Notes: generated by a model not told the origin, from the letters alone. Positions 22,936 to 33,854 are shown, numbered from the stretch's first letter. The stretch is 64,000 bases of DNA from Theropithecus gelada (GCF_003255815.1 NC_037681.1:82440985-82504984), one strand, 5' to 3'. Program-made: numbers and translations.

Positions 22936-23747
22936 CTACTGTTTTTTTCTTCCTTCACAATAAGCATCTGATTGAAGATAAAGATCTGCTCCTGTTAGAT
23001 AGTCAAAGTATTCCATCCTTGTCTTTAAGAGCCGGGGTTTCTGGATGTTTTTAAGAAGAATTATATAATTATTTAAAAAGGAACAATACCCGATTGGCTA
23101 AAGACAATAAGCCTAATTATGCCGATGTGAAGCAACCTTGAAATAAACCTTCGGTGATTTCTTTTCAATCTGACAAAAAACAGAATAAAAGTGAAAAGGT
23201 TTAGAGGGAAATAAGAGATCAGCATTCTCCTGGAAAATCAGGGGAAGTGGAGGCCTCTATTTAGAGGAATCTTGCAGAAGCTGAGATCCTCAGTAGGGGC
23301 TCTGAGAAGGGTGTCTGGTTTTTGAAGATTACTAGTACAAATGGATCCTTAGCCTCAGTGGACATTGATGTATCCTTTACCTGGCACACTCTTCTGTCAT
23401 TGCTTCCCTGGAAAAAGTAGGCCTGTTAAAGTCTATTAAGAAAAAATTGAAAATAAGCTTTTAAACTACTAGATAGAGTCATTGACTGTAATGATATATA
23501 GGTAGTCCTTCCAATTTTACCACCTGCTCTTCTATGTATTATACATTCTCACTCCAACCCACCTTTCATTCAGTTCAGGTTTTTCTATATCAGCTGATGA
23601 ATTGGTATTTTGAACTACAGTATGGTGATACAGCCAAGAGTTTCAGTTCAGTTTTGGCAGTTACTACCTTTTGTGATGAGTTTGTTTATGCAATTATTTG
23701 AATGTTCGATTGCATTTTGCTCCTATTTTATTAATAAAATGAAGGGA
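22936..23747. other. Unclassified intergenic sequence
   Basis: No gene, RNA or named repeat seen. Confidence 0.5.
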
Positions 23748-24034
23748 AGCCAGCGGGCACAATGGCTCATGCCTGTAATCCCAGCACTTTGGGAAGTTGA
23801 GGCAGGTGGATCACCAGAGGTCAGAAGTTCTAGACCAGCCTGGCCAACATGACAAAAACTCATCTCTACTAAAAATGCAAAAATTAGCCCGGTGTGGTGG
23901 CAGGCACCTGTAATCCCAGCTACTCAGGAGGCTGAGACAGGAAATTCGCTTAAACCTGAGAGGTGGAGGTTGCAGTGAGCTGAAGTCACACCACTGCACT
24001 CCAGCCTGGGTGACAGAGGGAGACTGTGTCTCAA
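23748..24034 (+). mobile_element. AluS-like
   Basis: Full-length Alu whose tail has expanded into the purine microsatellite that follows. Confidence 0.95.
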
Positions 24035-24056
24035 AAAGAAAAAGAAAATAAAAGAG

Positions 24057-24090
<34 letters not shown>

Positions 24091-24164
24091 GAAGGAAGGA
24101 ATGAAGGAAGGAAGGAAGGAAGGAAGGAAGGAAGGAAGGAAAAGGAAGGAAGGAAGGAAAAATC
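24034..24164. repeat. Purine microsatellite (GAAA)n/(GGAA)n
   Basis: About 130 bp of almost pure purine on the plus strand, shifting from AAAG/GAAA to GGAA units. The long lysine/glutamate frame across it is an artefact. Confidence 0.97.
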
Positions 24165-24389
24165 AAAGGGTTGATATCAATGATGGCAAGTGTAGTTTTC
24201 ATACACTTAGTATGATTGAGACAAAGATAGAAATCATTTGGCTATTAAAAAGAAACAGAACTCAGCTACAATCAGATGCTGATTTTCCTCATTGAAAAGG
24301 AAAAAAATCAATAGAAGAACACATGTAAAGTGCTGGGATTGAGTTACCAAACATTGTACCTGAAACTGAGGTGTAATGAGAAATTTTAT

Positions 24390-24689
24390 GCTGGGCACGG
24401 TGGCTCACACCAGTAATCCCAGCACTTTGGTAGGCCGAGTCAGGAAGATCATTTGAGCTCAGGAGTTGGAGAGCAGCCTGGGTGACACGGCAAAAACCTG
24501 TCTCTACAAAAAAATACAAAAACTAGCCGAGCATGGTGGCATGAGCCTGTATTCCCAGCTACTTGAGAGACTGAGTGGGAGGATGGCTTGAGCCCAGTCA
24601 GAGGTTGTAGTGAGCCAAGATCACGTCACTGCACTCCAGCCTGGGCAACAGAGTCTCAAAAAACCCAGTCTAAAAAAAAAAAAAAAAAA
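24390..24689 (+). mobile_element. AluJ-like
   Basis: Full-length Alu, J-type CATTTGAGCTCAGGAGTTGG. Confidence 0.95.
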
Positions 24690-25329
24690 GGTTGAACCCT
24701 CAAGGCTACTTCCAAACACAATACCTTAATCATATTCAAGAGAATAACAATTTTTGTATGTTGGCACAACAGAGATTTCCATAATGTAACTTTAGACAGC
24801 TGTTCTCTCTTCATCAGTTTAGTAGGCCAAATATAAGAGTTTGTTTATACAAACATTTTACGAGAAGTTGTGAAATCATGACACTGTGTTGTTGTATAAT
24901 TGATAAGGTCTTTATGCATTTATTTTGAAGCACAAAAGAGTATATAAGTGGATGTCACAATGGGCAACTTCTTTTCTTCAGTGCCTCCATCAAATCCAGA
25001 GAAAAGAGGCATGTTCAGCAAACCTTGATATTTCCATAGAGATGTAGGGCAGAAAATGCCAGGATAAATTTTACAAATCAACTAAACTGATAGTGCCATA
25101 AATAAGAAAGGAGAAATGAAAATTATATATTTCTCAAGTCTCACACCAAATCCAAATGATGCTTTTTAAGTGCTTTAAAGACATCCCACTGGAAAATAGA
25201 TCATGGTTTTATTTGCCTTCCTCCAATTAGAAAGATTGCTGCTTCATTCTGTATGTTGGTCCCCAGAGAGCTTACAATGGTGAGAGCATGGAAGGAAAAG
25301 AAATACTCATCATCTGGAAAGCAGCTCAA
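24690..25329. other. Unclassified intergenic sequence
   Basis: No exon or named repeat recognised. Confidence 0.5.
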
Positions 25330-25377
25330 AGCAGATGTTGTACAATGCAGTTCAGGCAAAGTCACAGCATCGTAGAT
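25330..25377. repeat. Copy 1 of a 48-bp direct repeat
   Basis: Begins AGCAGATGTTGTACAA and ends in a CACAGCATCGTAGAT block. About 90% identical to 26443-26490, so the pair brackets an ERV LTR. Confidence 0.95.
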
Positions 25378-25638
25378 AAAGGAGCAGGCTTTACTGGGAA
25401 ACTTACAAGCTGAGAGCCTGCAAGAGAAGGCATGGGGGATATGCTGGGACCAGGGCTGTTACAGGAGGTAGCTAGTGAGGTATGGGCAGGGCAGGAGAGG
25501 GCTCCCCTCACGCACACACCAGGAGTGTCCATCGACCATCAGGTGATGGTCTGGCAGTTGTTAACTGTCTTTCTAAAGTAATAATTGGTCACAGCCACCA
25601 CCAGGGAAAGGCAGTCTCCTAATAACTAGAAAATGCTT

Positions 25639-25800
25639 GGCCAGGCCTGGTGGCTGTAATCCCAGCTACTCGGGAGGCTGAGGCAGGAGAATCACTTGAA
25701 CCCAGGAAGCAGAAGTTGCAGTGAGCTGAGATGGTGCCACTACACTCCAGCCTGGGCAACAGAGCGAGATTCTGTCTCAAAAAGAAAGAAAGAAAAGAAA
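25639..25800 (+). mobile_element. Alu deletion derivative
   Basis: The Alu 5' start (GGCCAGGCCTGGTGGC) runs directly into right-arm sequence (TGTAATCCCAGCTACTCGGG), skipping most of the left arm. Confidence 0.93.
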
Positions 25801-25809
25801 ATGCCTGAA

Positions 25810-26099
25810 GGCTGGGCATGGTGGCTCACGCCTGTAATCCCAGCACCTTGGGAGGTTGAGGCGACGGATCACTTGAGCCCAGGAGTTCAAGACCAGCCTG
25901 GGCAACATGGCCAAATCCCATCTCTACAAAAAATACAAAAACTAGCCGGATATGGTGATACACGCCTATAATCCCAGCTACTCAGGATTGAGGTGGGAGG
26001 ATTGCTTGAGCCTGGGAGGCCAAGGTTACAGTGAGCCAAGATGGCACCACTGCACTCCAGCCTGGGTGACAGAGTGAGACTCTGATGAAAAAAAAAAAA
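25810..26099 (+). mobile_element. AluJ-like
   Basis: Full-length Alu; its tail passes into a purine microsatellite. Confidence 0.95.
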
Positions 26100-26166
26100 G
26101 AAAAGGAAAAGGAAAAGGAAAAGGGAAAGGGAAGGGGAAGGGAAGGGAAGGGAAGGGAAGGGAAAG
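26084..26166. repeat. Purine microsatellite (GGAAA)n/(GGGAA)n
   Basis: About 80 bp of pentamer-like purine repeat extending the Alu tail. Confidence 0.96.
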
Positions 26167-26442
26167 AAAGAACTGGTGATCAGCAGCTTCCCGATAAGAT
26201 CTCAGGAGTGGGAAGAAATAACACGAGACCCTGGAAACATGCCAACGTATAAAACCCCAAGTCAAGAGTTTAAACAGTGCACTCGGTCTCTCAAGTCGCC
26301 TACTTGGCCCTCTTCCAAGTGTACTTTCCTTCCTTTAGTTCCTGCTCTAAAGCTTAATAAACTTTTACTCCTGCTCTAAAACTTGCCACAACCTTTCTTC
26401 GGCCTTATGCTCCTCATTCGAATTCTTTCTTCTGAGAAGGCA

Positions 26443-26490
26443 AGCAGATGTTGTACAACGGAGCCCAGGCAAAGTCACAGCATCATAGAT
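26443..26490. repeat. Copy 2 of a 48-bp direct repeat
   Basis: Matches 25330-25377 at about 43 of 48 positions and follows the U5-like LTR end directly. Confidence 0.95.
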
Positions 26491-26918
26491 GCAGACCTGC
26501 AGGGAACTACCACCACTAACGGGGTGTTCTGTTGGACAGGTCATAGTGAGCATTCCAGTGAAGGCACATCCCTCCCTTTTTGTTCTCTCTTTTTCAAGAC
26601 CAAAACTTGAACATTCTTATCCGTGGGATCCACATAGACAATGTGGCATCAGGCTGTCTTGATGTAGATGCCAAGAGTCAGGAGTTATCTGAGAAGGCCA
26701 GTTGCTTCTTATCTGGAAGTCTTGGGTGCCCACTGGAAGTTGCAGCCCCTCCAGCGGGGAGGGAGAAAGTCATGGGAAGCTGAGTTTGGAAGAAATAGGA
26801 AGGCACTGGGTTACAGCTCTTCCCCCGTCCTGGAAGCCCAGAGTCATCTTCAGACTCTACTGTTTCACCACTGGCACTGGTCAGTGGCATCATCTTTTAA
26901 TATAAAAAGCCATAAAGG
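26491..26918. other. Unclassified intergenic sequence
   Basis: Moderately GC-rich with several overlapping short open frames on both strands, none with splice signals or recognisable motifs. Confidence 0.45.
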
Positions 26919-27171
26919 GGCCCGGGGCGATAGCTCATGCCTGTAATCCCAGCACTTTGGTTGACCGAAGCAGGAGGGAATAACTTGAGCTCGGGAGCCG
27001 GAGACCAGCCTGGGCAACATGGCGAGACCTCCATCTCTAAAAAAAAATATAAAAAGTTAGCTGGGCATGGTGGCGGACGCCTGTAATCCCAGCTACTCGG
27101 AGGTTACCTTACCACTCCACTCCAGCCTGGGCAACAGAGTGAGACCCTATCTCAAAAAAAAAAAAAAAAGG
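26919..27171 (+). mobile_element. AluJ-like with right-arm deletion
   Basis: Right arm jumps from CTACTCGGAGG to ACCACTCCACTCCAGCC, losing about 60 bp. Confidence 0.93.
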
Positions 27172-27310
27172 TCATAAAATTTAGGATTCTATTTCTATGA
27201 GCATTTTCAGATGCCTTCTCCTTGTTCACAGCTCCTAGGACCTTTTGTTTTATTCTAGTTTAAGCAAAATTTAAATATTTTTAAAGTTGGCAGTTAAAAT
27301 CACGAAGAAA

Positions 27311-27533
27311 GGAGATCGAGACCAGCCTGGCCAATATGGTGAAACCGCATCTCCACTAAAAATACAAAAATTAGCCGGGCGTGGTGGCTCGCGCCTATAA
27401 TCCCAGCTCCTCGGGAGGCTGTAGTAGAAAAATCGCTTGAACCCGGGAGGCGGAGGTTGCATTGAGGCGAGATCATGTCACTGCGCTCCAGCCTGGGCGA
27501 CAGAGCGAGATTCCGTCTAAAAAAAAAATAAAA
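27311..27533 (+). mobile_element. Alu, 5'-truncated
   Basis: Starts within the left arm at AGGAGATCGAGACCAGCC and continues to a 3' A-rich tail, the expected form of an incomplete reverse transcription. Confidence 0.95.
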
Positions 27534-27549
27534 GAATTTTCAATATTTG

Positions 27550-27925
27550 TGCCTTCCGGCCTCGGCGGTGAAGTTAGTTCTCTTTGAAGGCTGCCGCTAA
27601 CTCATTGCCACCTGCTGGAGAAGAGAAGAAGTGCAGCCGGACGCCTGCCGCCGTGTCTGGCCTGTGCCGCCGCCTCCGCAGCCCGAAATCTTCCTGCGCT
27701 CCAAGGCACCGCCCTGGTGCTCCAGGTGAAGGCTGAAGAACGGTATGTGCTATGTGCGGTGGGCTCTGGCAAAGGCGGGTTCCCGCCCTTTCCATTCCTG
27801 TGGAGTGTGGTGTGTGCGACCTGCACCCTTCCCTTTACTGTGGGGGTGGGCACCCCGGCGAACCGCAAAACAGCAGGCGGACTCCCCTGCTGGAGAGAAG
27901 CCGGGGAAGTGCAATGGTAAGAGGA
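27550..27925. promoter_or_regulatory. Small CpG-rich segment, candidate promoter / first exon
   Basis: About 375 bp of GC-rich unique DNA with roughly 25 CpG dinucleotides counted by eye, standing out from CpG-poor surroundings. An ETS-like CTTCCGG lies at 27553-27559. On the plus strand, good splice donors follow at 27726 (CAG/GTGAAG), 27743 (GTATGT) and 27917 (GTAAGA), with no upstream ATG before the first two. This fits a non-coding first exon, but no transcript is shown. Alternatives are an orphan CpG island or a GC-rich retroposed fragment. Open frames on both strands are short and unrecognised. Confidence 0.5.
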
Positions 27926-27967
27926 GCGGTGGCCACACCTGCTGCTGTGAGGATCTGAGCAGGGTTG

Positions 27968-28371
27968 GGTTTTTGTTGTTGTTGTTGTTGTTGTTGTTTG
28001 TTTTTGTTTTTGTGTTGTGTGTGTGTTTTAATTATACTTTAAGTTCTGGGATACATGTGCAGAACCTGCAGGTTTGTTACATAGGTATACATGTGCCATG
28101 GTGGTTTGCTGCACCCTTAAACCCATCATCTACATTAGGTATTTCTCCTAAAGCTATCCCTCCCCTAAACCCCACCCCCCGACAGGCCCTGGTATGTGAT
28201 GTTCCCCTCCCTGTGTCCATGTGTTCTCATTGTTCAACTCCCACCTATGAGTGAGAACATGCGGTGTTTGGTTTTCTGTTCTTGTGATAGTTTGCTGAGA
28301 ATGATTGTTTCAAGCTTCATCCATATCCCTGCAAAGGACATGAATTCATCCTTTTTTATGGCTGCCGTTTT
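27968..28371 (-). mobile_element. L1 3' end, 5'-truncated
   Basis: Inverted primate L1 3' end: a T/GTT-rich tail, then TTAATTATACTTTAAGTTCTG, ACATAGGTATACATGTGCC and TGAGAATGATTGTTTC. Relatively young (L1PA/PB-like). It breaks off near TATGGCTGCC at the next Alu. Confidence 0.92.
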
Positions 28372-28706
28372 TTTATTTTGTTTGGTTTTGTTTTTGGAGA
28401 TGGAGTCTTGCTGTGTCACCCAGGCTGGAGTGCAGTGATGCGATCTCAGCTCACTGCTCACTGCAACCTCCGCCTCCAGGGTTCAAGCAATTCTCCTGCC
28501 TCGGCCTCCCAAATAAGTGGGATTACAGGCGCCCGCCACCATGCCAGGCTAATTTTTTTTTTTTTTTTTTTTTCGTAGAGGCAGGGTCTTTCTTTGTTGC
28601 CAAGGCTAGTCTTGAACTCCTGGTCTTGAACTCCTGGTGGGTGTGTTCTGCCTGCCTCAGCCTCCCAAAGTGCTGGGATTACAGGCATGAGCCACGGCAT
28701 CCAGCC
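28372..28706 (-). mobile_element. Alu at truncated L1 end
   Basis: Inverted Alu with a small internal duplication (GTCTTGAACTCCTG repeated). It lies exactly where the L1 sequence stops. Confidence 0.94.
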
Positions 28707-28968
28707 TGGAGCAGCTTTGATGTGCTTCTATAGTGTGTGAACAGGTGAAGTTTACTTATTTAGGCTAATGTCATATGACCTTAGGAATAAAAATTAGAGA
28801 AAGCAATTTTCAAGCCTGCTCTTGTAGGTATAAAATTAGGCCTGTAAGCAAGAGATTTGAAAACTCGTTCACCACAGACCACTGACATTTTTCATGGCTC
28901 CAAGAAAGTAGTTAGATGTATTGAATACCTAAGTATTTAACTGTTGTTTGTTTCAAGAATATCACTAG

Positions 28969-29199
28969 GGCTGCCGGGCATGGTGGCTCATGCCTATAAT
29001 CCCAGCACTTTGGGAGGCCAAAGTGGGCGGTTCACTTGAGGTCAGGAGTTAGAGGCCAGCCTGGCCAATATGGCGAAACCCTGTCTCTACTAAAAATACA
29101 AAAATTAGCCCCGCGTGGTGGCTGTGCACTTGTAATCCCAGCTACTCGGGAAGCTGAGGCAGGAGAATTGCTTGAACCTGGGAGGTGGAGGTTGCAGTA
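28969..29199 (+). mobile_element. AluS-like, 3'-truncated
   Basis: Ends abruptly at GGTTGCAGTA with no A tail. The 3' loss implies a later deletion. Confidence 0.93.
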
Positions 29200-29427
29200 G
29201 GGGAACCTGCTAGGGGAAATTGTTTTTCAAATCCATCCACTTCTTTTCTTCCCAACTGAGTCATAGTTCAGGGAACCACACTCTCTCCCCTAGATCTGCC
29301 TCTCCCTACCTTGAGGGTTCTCTGCTTCCAGGCTTGCCAGCATCTGAGCCATTCGACAGCAAGTAGAATGATCATTATAAAATGCAGATCTAAGTATGTC
29401 TTTGCCCTGCTTGAAAATCCTTCAATG

Positions 29428-29572
29428 GCCTGGTGTCGTAGGGCACACCTGTAATCCCTACTATTTGGGAGGCTGAGGTGGGAGGATGGCTTGAGCCCAG
29501 GAGTTGGAGGCTGCAGTGAGCTATGATTGCCGCTGCACTCCAGCCTGGGTGACAGAGTGAGGACCTGTCTAA
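29428..29572 (+). mobile_element. Alu monomer (FRAM-like)
   Basis: A single right-arm-like monomer in L2, followed by the purine tract that probably grew from its tail. Confidence 0.85.
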
Positions 29573-29853
29573 AAGAGAAAGAAAGAGAGAGTGTGAGAAA
29601 GAGGAGGGAAGGGTGGGGAGAAGAAAGAAAGGCAGGGGAGAGAGAGAGAAAGATGAAAGAGAGAAAGAAAAAAGAGAGGGAGGGAGGGAGGAAGGAAGGA
29701 ACGAAGGAAGGAAAAAAGGGAAGGAGGGAGGGAGGGAGTATGAAAGGAAGGAAGAGAAGGAAGGGAGGAAGACAAAGGAAAGGAAGGAAGGGAGGAAGGA
29801 GGAAAGGAATGAAGAAAGAGGAAGGGAAAGAAAAGGAATAGAAGGAAGGGATC
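29571..29853. repeat. Long polypurine tract
   Basis: About 280 bp almost entirely A/G on the plus strand, with GAAA, GGGA and GGAA units mixed. The 233-codon minus-strand frame here is an Ser/Pro/Phe/Leu-rich translation of this repeat and not a gene. Confidence 0.97.
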
Positions 29854-30302
29854 CTTTCATTGTTTTGGAGTCCAAACCCTCTAATAAGTTTATGAGGCCA
29901 CTCTGGGGCTGGCCCAGCCTCTTCTTTTAACCTGGTGCTTGTGCCATGCAGCCTCCCTTTCTCAAGCACATCACTTCTGGGCCTTTATACACACCCCCTT
30001 CCCTCACGCAGTCACTGTTGAAGGAAATGGCTTTTTTCTTCTTCTTCTTCAGGCCTTAGCTTCCTTTTGGAAGAGGCCCCTAGCCTCCCTGAGACTGGCT
30101 GGGTTCTGCTTCACTCTCACAGCCCAGCCCAGCCTAGCCCAGTCCCTTGGACCATTCACAGCCCATGAGAAGTTGGGTCCTCTCTCCATCCCCTTACACT
30201 TCAGGCTCCCTGAGGGCAGGACCAGGTCTTGTTGACTTTTGTATCCCAGTGTCTAGTGTGCCTGGTCCATAATAGGTGTTTAGAAACTAGGAACCTGTTC
30301 AT

Positions 30303-30503
30303 CAGTGGGAACACATGGACACAGGGAGGGGAACAACACACACTGGGGCCTGTTGGGGGCGCTGGGGGAGGGAGGGGCTTAATACCTAGGTGATGGGTTG
30401 ATGGGTGCCGCAAACCACCATGGCACACATTTACCTATGTAACAAACCTGCACGTTCTGCACGTGTATCCCAGAACCTAAAATTAAATTTTTTTTTTAAA
30501 AAA
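30303..30503 (+). mobile_element. L1PA-type insertion, 5'-truncated, perfect TSD
   Basis: About 200 bp of primate L1 3' end (CACTGGGGCCTGTTGGGGG, ATGTAACAAACCTGCACG) with an A-rich tail. The 14-bp duplication AGGAACCTGTTCAT is exact on both sides (30289-30302, 30504-30517). It splits the L2. Confidence 0.98.
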
Positions 30504-30535
30504 AGGAACCTGTTCATGTTGCATGAATAAGTGGA

Positions 30536-30718
30536 ATATTTGAAACATTTTTAATTCCCAAGAAAAAATATGTATGCCATCAATTTTATGGACTAAATTA
30601 GAATCCAATTCTTTAAAAGTAGGTTTTCTGATAAAGGAGAAATTCCCAATTTACTGTCATGGTTTGATTTAAAAAAAAAAAAAAAAAAAACTGATGTGAG
30701 AAATGAAATTAAATGTTT
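30536..30718. other. Unclassified, with an A-run
   Basis: AT-rich, includes about 20 A at 30670-30690; nothing else recognised. Confidence 0.5.
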
Positions 30719-30855
30719 GGCCAGGTGTGGTGGCTTATGCCTCTAATCCCAGCACTTTACGAGGGCAAGACAGGAGGATCACTTGAGCCCAGGAGTTCAA
30801 GACCAGCCTGGGCAACATAGCAAGATATTGTCTCTACAAAAAATAAAATAAAATG
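30719..30855 (+). mobile_element. Alu monomer (FLAM-like)
   Basis: Left-arm monomer with J-type ACTTGAGCCCAGGAGTTCAA and an AAATAAAATAAAA tail. Confidence 0.88.
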
Positions 30856-31050
30856 TCCCCCCAAATCTGTTATAAATGAGATAAGACCCATGAGAATCAT
30901 TCAACTGTTTCTTTTCTTAGACCTGACTTTCTCAATAGAATGTGTATTACTTAAGAATGAGAGTTTTTACAAGACTAAAATACTATTCTGAAAAATAAGT
31001 GTGACTTTGCACTGATTAAATTTGGCCATAGTTAATTAATCCGTAATATT

Positions 31051-31427
31051 TGATATGGTTTGGCTGTGTCCCCACCCAAATCACATCCTGAATTGTATTT
31101 CCCATAATCCCCACGTGTGATGGGAGGGACCCAGTGGGAGATAATTGAATCATGGGGGTGGTTACCCCATGCTGCTGTTCTCATGACAGCAAGTGGGTTC
31201 TCATGAGATCTGATGATTTTATAAGGGGCTTTTCCCAATTTGCTCAGCACTGCCTCTTTCCTGCTGCCATGTGAAGAAGGATGTATTTGCTTCCCCTTCC
31301 ACCATGATGGTAAGTTTCCTGAGGCCTCCCCAGCCACACGGAACTGTGAGTCAATTAAACTTCTTTCCTTTTTTAATTACCCAGTCTTGGGCAGTCCCTT
31401 ATAGCAGCATGAGAATGGACTAATACA
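31051..31427 (+). mobile_element. Solo MaLR LTR (MST/THE1-type) with TSD
   Basis: A complete 377-bp LTR from TGATATGGTTTGGCTGTGTC to GAATGGACTAATACA, flanked by ATATT on both sides (31046-31050, 31428-31432). The AATTAAAC polyadenylation region is in the expected place. Confidence 0.95.
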
Positions 31428-31432
31428 ATATT

Positions 31433-32008
31433 CTTTCCTATTAAAGAAAACTTTATTTGAATAAAGTTGTAGAACACTTTTTTTTTTTTTTTTTTTTTTG
31501 AGTCTAAAACCAGGGCAAGTTTAAATTCTGGACCTCCAAACCAGATTTCAGAAAGACTTAATCGTGCCAGAATCACCTTATTATTAACAGGGTTTGTTTG
31601 TGCCTTCATTCTAGGGGCTCTCAAACACACCAAAGCCTGCTAAGGCTCCAGCTCTCTCTATGAAGCAAGACACCCCTGTGTTCAGTGGCATTTGGCAAGG
31701 ACCCTGAGGTCACAGCCCGGTTTTGTGATGTGGTGATAACGACTTTAAGTGGTGAACGCCAAAGATTTTATATTCTGTGTGCAAATCATGATGGATCTAA
31801 TGGCACAGCATGTAAAATTTCTCAAGTATTGCTTTGCCACCTCCACTGCTCATTAATTTAACTTGGTAGGAGTTTCTTGATGGAAGACAATCAAACATTT
31901 TTATGAATGAGTCGCAAATACTATTACACTGATCCTTTGGAAAATGTAATTCTTATTGTTTTATAAGAAAACAGTCATCACCTGCAATAGACTGATGTTT
32001 GTGCTCCC
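31433..32008. other. Unclassified intergenic sequence
   Basis: Contains a T-run of about 21 at 31479-31500; otherwise no named repeat or exon. Confidence 0.5.
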
Positions 32009-32370
32009 CTCAGCCCCAACCAAATTTATATGTTGAAATGTTGAAATTCTAACCACTGGTGTGTATCAGGAGGTGGGACATTTGGAAGGAAATAAGGTCA
32101 TGAGGGTGGAGCCTTCATGAATGGGATTAGTGTCCTTACAAAAGGGGACCCCAGAGAGCTCTCTGGCCCTCCTTCTGCTTTGTGAGAATACAGCAAGAAG
32201 ATGGCTGTGTCTGAACCAGGAAGTGGACCCTCAGACACTGACTTTGCTAGCACCTTGCTCTTAGACTCCCCATCCTCCAGAACTATGAGAAATAAATCTG
32301 TTGTTGAAGCCACTCAGTCTGTGGTATTTTTGTTACAGCAGTCTGAACAAACTAAGACATCATGTTGCTT
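32009..32370 (+). mobile_element. MLT1-like MaLR LTR
   Basis: Landmarks: CCAAATTTATATGTTGAAATG, AAGGTCATGAGGGTGGAGCC, CTCCAGAACTATGAGAAATAAATC and GAACAAACTAAGACA. Family by recall. Confidence 0.8.
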
Positions 32371-32487
32371 AGTTTTCCAGAAATAAACATATTTTCCAAG
32401 GACAGAAAAGGACAAAAGCAGAAAGCAAAAGATACTTCCTGGTATTCTCCTGGTAGGAATATTCCTCCAGCTACAAGAACATTAGTG

Positions 32488-32816
32488 TAGTGGGCTGAAC
32501 AATGGTCCCCTAAGATAGCAAGTCCTAATCCCTAATACCTTTGGAACCTGAAAATGTTACCTTATTTGGAAAAGGCTCTTTGAAGATGTGATTTTTTTTT
32601 CAGATTTATTTTTAGATAGGGAGATTATCCTGGATTATCCAGGTGGGTCCTAAATGCCATCACATGCATCTTTGTAAGAGATAGGCAGAGAGAGATTTGA
32701 GACAGACATAGAAGAGCTAATGTGAAAACAGAGGCAAATATTGGAGTGATGCTTCCACAAGCCAAGGAATGCCAGCAGCCATCAGAAGCCAGAAGAAGCA
32801 AAAAGAATGAATTCTC
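32488..32816 (+). mobile_element. MLT1-like MaLR LTR, truncated
   Basis: Contains GGGAGATTATCCTGGATTATCC and ATGCTTCCACAAGCCAAGGAATG. It is cut by Alus and its 3' end is not recognisable beyond them. Confidence 0.75.
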
Positions 32817-33190
32817 AGCTGGGTGTGGCGGCTCATGCCTGCAGTGTCAGCACTTTGGGAGGCCAAGGCAGGTAAATGGCTTGAGCCCAGGAGTTCAAGA
32901 CCAGCCGTAGGCAATATGATGTAACCCTGTCAGGAGGTCAGGAATTCAAGACCAGCCTGGCCAACATGGTGAAACCTTGTCTCTACTAAAAATACAAAAA
33001 TTAGGTGGGCTTGGTGGCAGGCACCTGTAATTCCAGCTACTCGGGAGGCTGAGGCAGGAGAATCACTTGAACCCTGGAGGCAGAGGTTGCGGTGAGCCAA
33101 GATCGCACCACTGCACTCCAGCCTAGGTGACAGAGTGAAACTCTGTCTCATAAAATAAAATAAAATAAAATAAAATAAAATAAAATAAAC
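32817..33190 (+). mobile_element. Two joined Alu fragments with (TAAAA)n tail
   Basis: A J-like left part (32817-32931) stops at GTAACCCTGT and is followed directly by a 5'-truncated AluS (from AGGAGGTCAGGAATTC). The tail is a TAAAA microsatellite at 33150-33190. Confidence 0.9.
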
Positions 33191-33854
33191 TGGACTTCAG
33201 GAAAATAGGTCTGTAGCAAACTGCTCAAATCCTAATACAATGTTGTAACCAGAGCACTAAAAAAACAATCATAATGCTGATTTAAAAAAAAAAAAAAAGA
33301 GCCCATTCTATCTGCACTTGCATGTGCACCCACCTTCGTCATCAGCCAGCCTTTGCAGCATCAAACCCTTGGGCTCACACTACCTGCTCTGAGATGTAGA
33401 CACGTGAGGGAATTAGAGATCATCTTCATTGGGAAAAAAGGCTTCTGGAATTAAATGAATGACATGTACACATAACTTCTTCGTCTGCACTTTTACCAGA
33501 TAGCTTAACATTGGGGAAAAACTCGTGGTCTTTAAAGTCACTATATTGCCACTACTTGCACAAAAGGAAAGTATTTCTTCAGGATTTGTTTTTTTTTCCT
33601 TTAAGATCTTCATACATTGCTTCAAAATATTAATGTGCAATGAAAAATAGCATAGAAACCATGTGACTTCCATGTTATGCTGTCCTCAGTGCCCGAATTA
33701 CCAATTTACATGTGACCTATTATTACAGAAACACATCATAGAAGAAAGGACTGTGTTCAGGAGGTTAGGGAGGAGAAGATTTTGTGTAGCAATGATCTTG
33801 TTACTTGGTCTTATTGGAGCTGTACAAAAGGCACAAAAATGGAAATATTGAACG
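33191..33854. other. Unclassified intergenic sequence
   Basis: No gene or named repeat seen. Confidence 0.5.

Larger units (their letters stand above)
25400..26440 (+). mobile_element. ERV LTR (class I-like), split by two Alus
   Basis: Left part 25400-25636 and right part 26167-26440. The right part has a TATAAAA box (26248-26254), an AATAAA polyadenylation signal (26356-26361) and a CCTTATGCTCCTCATTCGAATTC-type U5. It keeps LTR promoter architecture but no viral genes. Left boundary uncertain. Confidence 0.75.
29340..30535 (+). mobile_element. L2 element with nested insertions
   Basis: L2 landmarks run collinearly: CCCTGCTTGAAAATCCTTCAATGG before a FRAM, then GCTCCCTGAGGGCAGGACCAGG and GTGCCTGGTCCATAATAGG, continuing after an L1 insert with GTTGCATGAATAAGTGG. 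Interrupted by FRAM, purine satellite and L1. Diverged and non-coding. Confidence 0.75.

Noticed and set aside
27745..28254. 169-codon frame in the CpG-rich block
   Set aside because: Continues into L1 sequence and has no recognisable domain; kept only as part of the promoter candidate.
29268..29969. 233-codon minus-strand open frame
   Set aside because: It is the translation of the polypurine tract's complement (Ser/Pro/Leu/Phe-rich) plus FRAM sequence; no domain, splice or promoter evidence.
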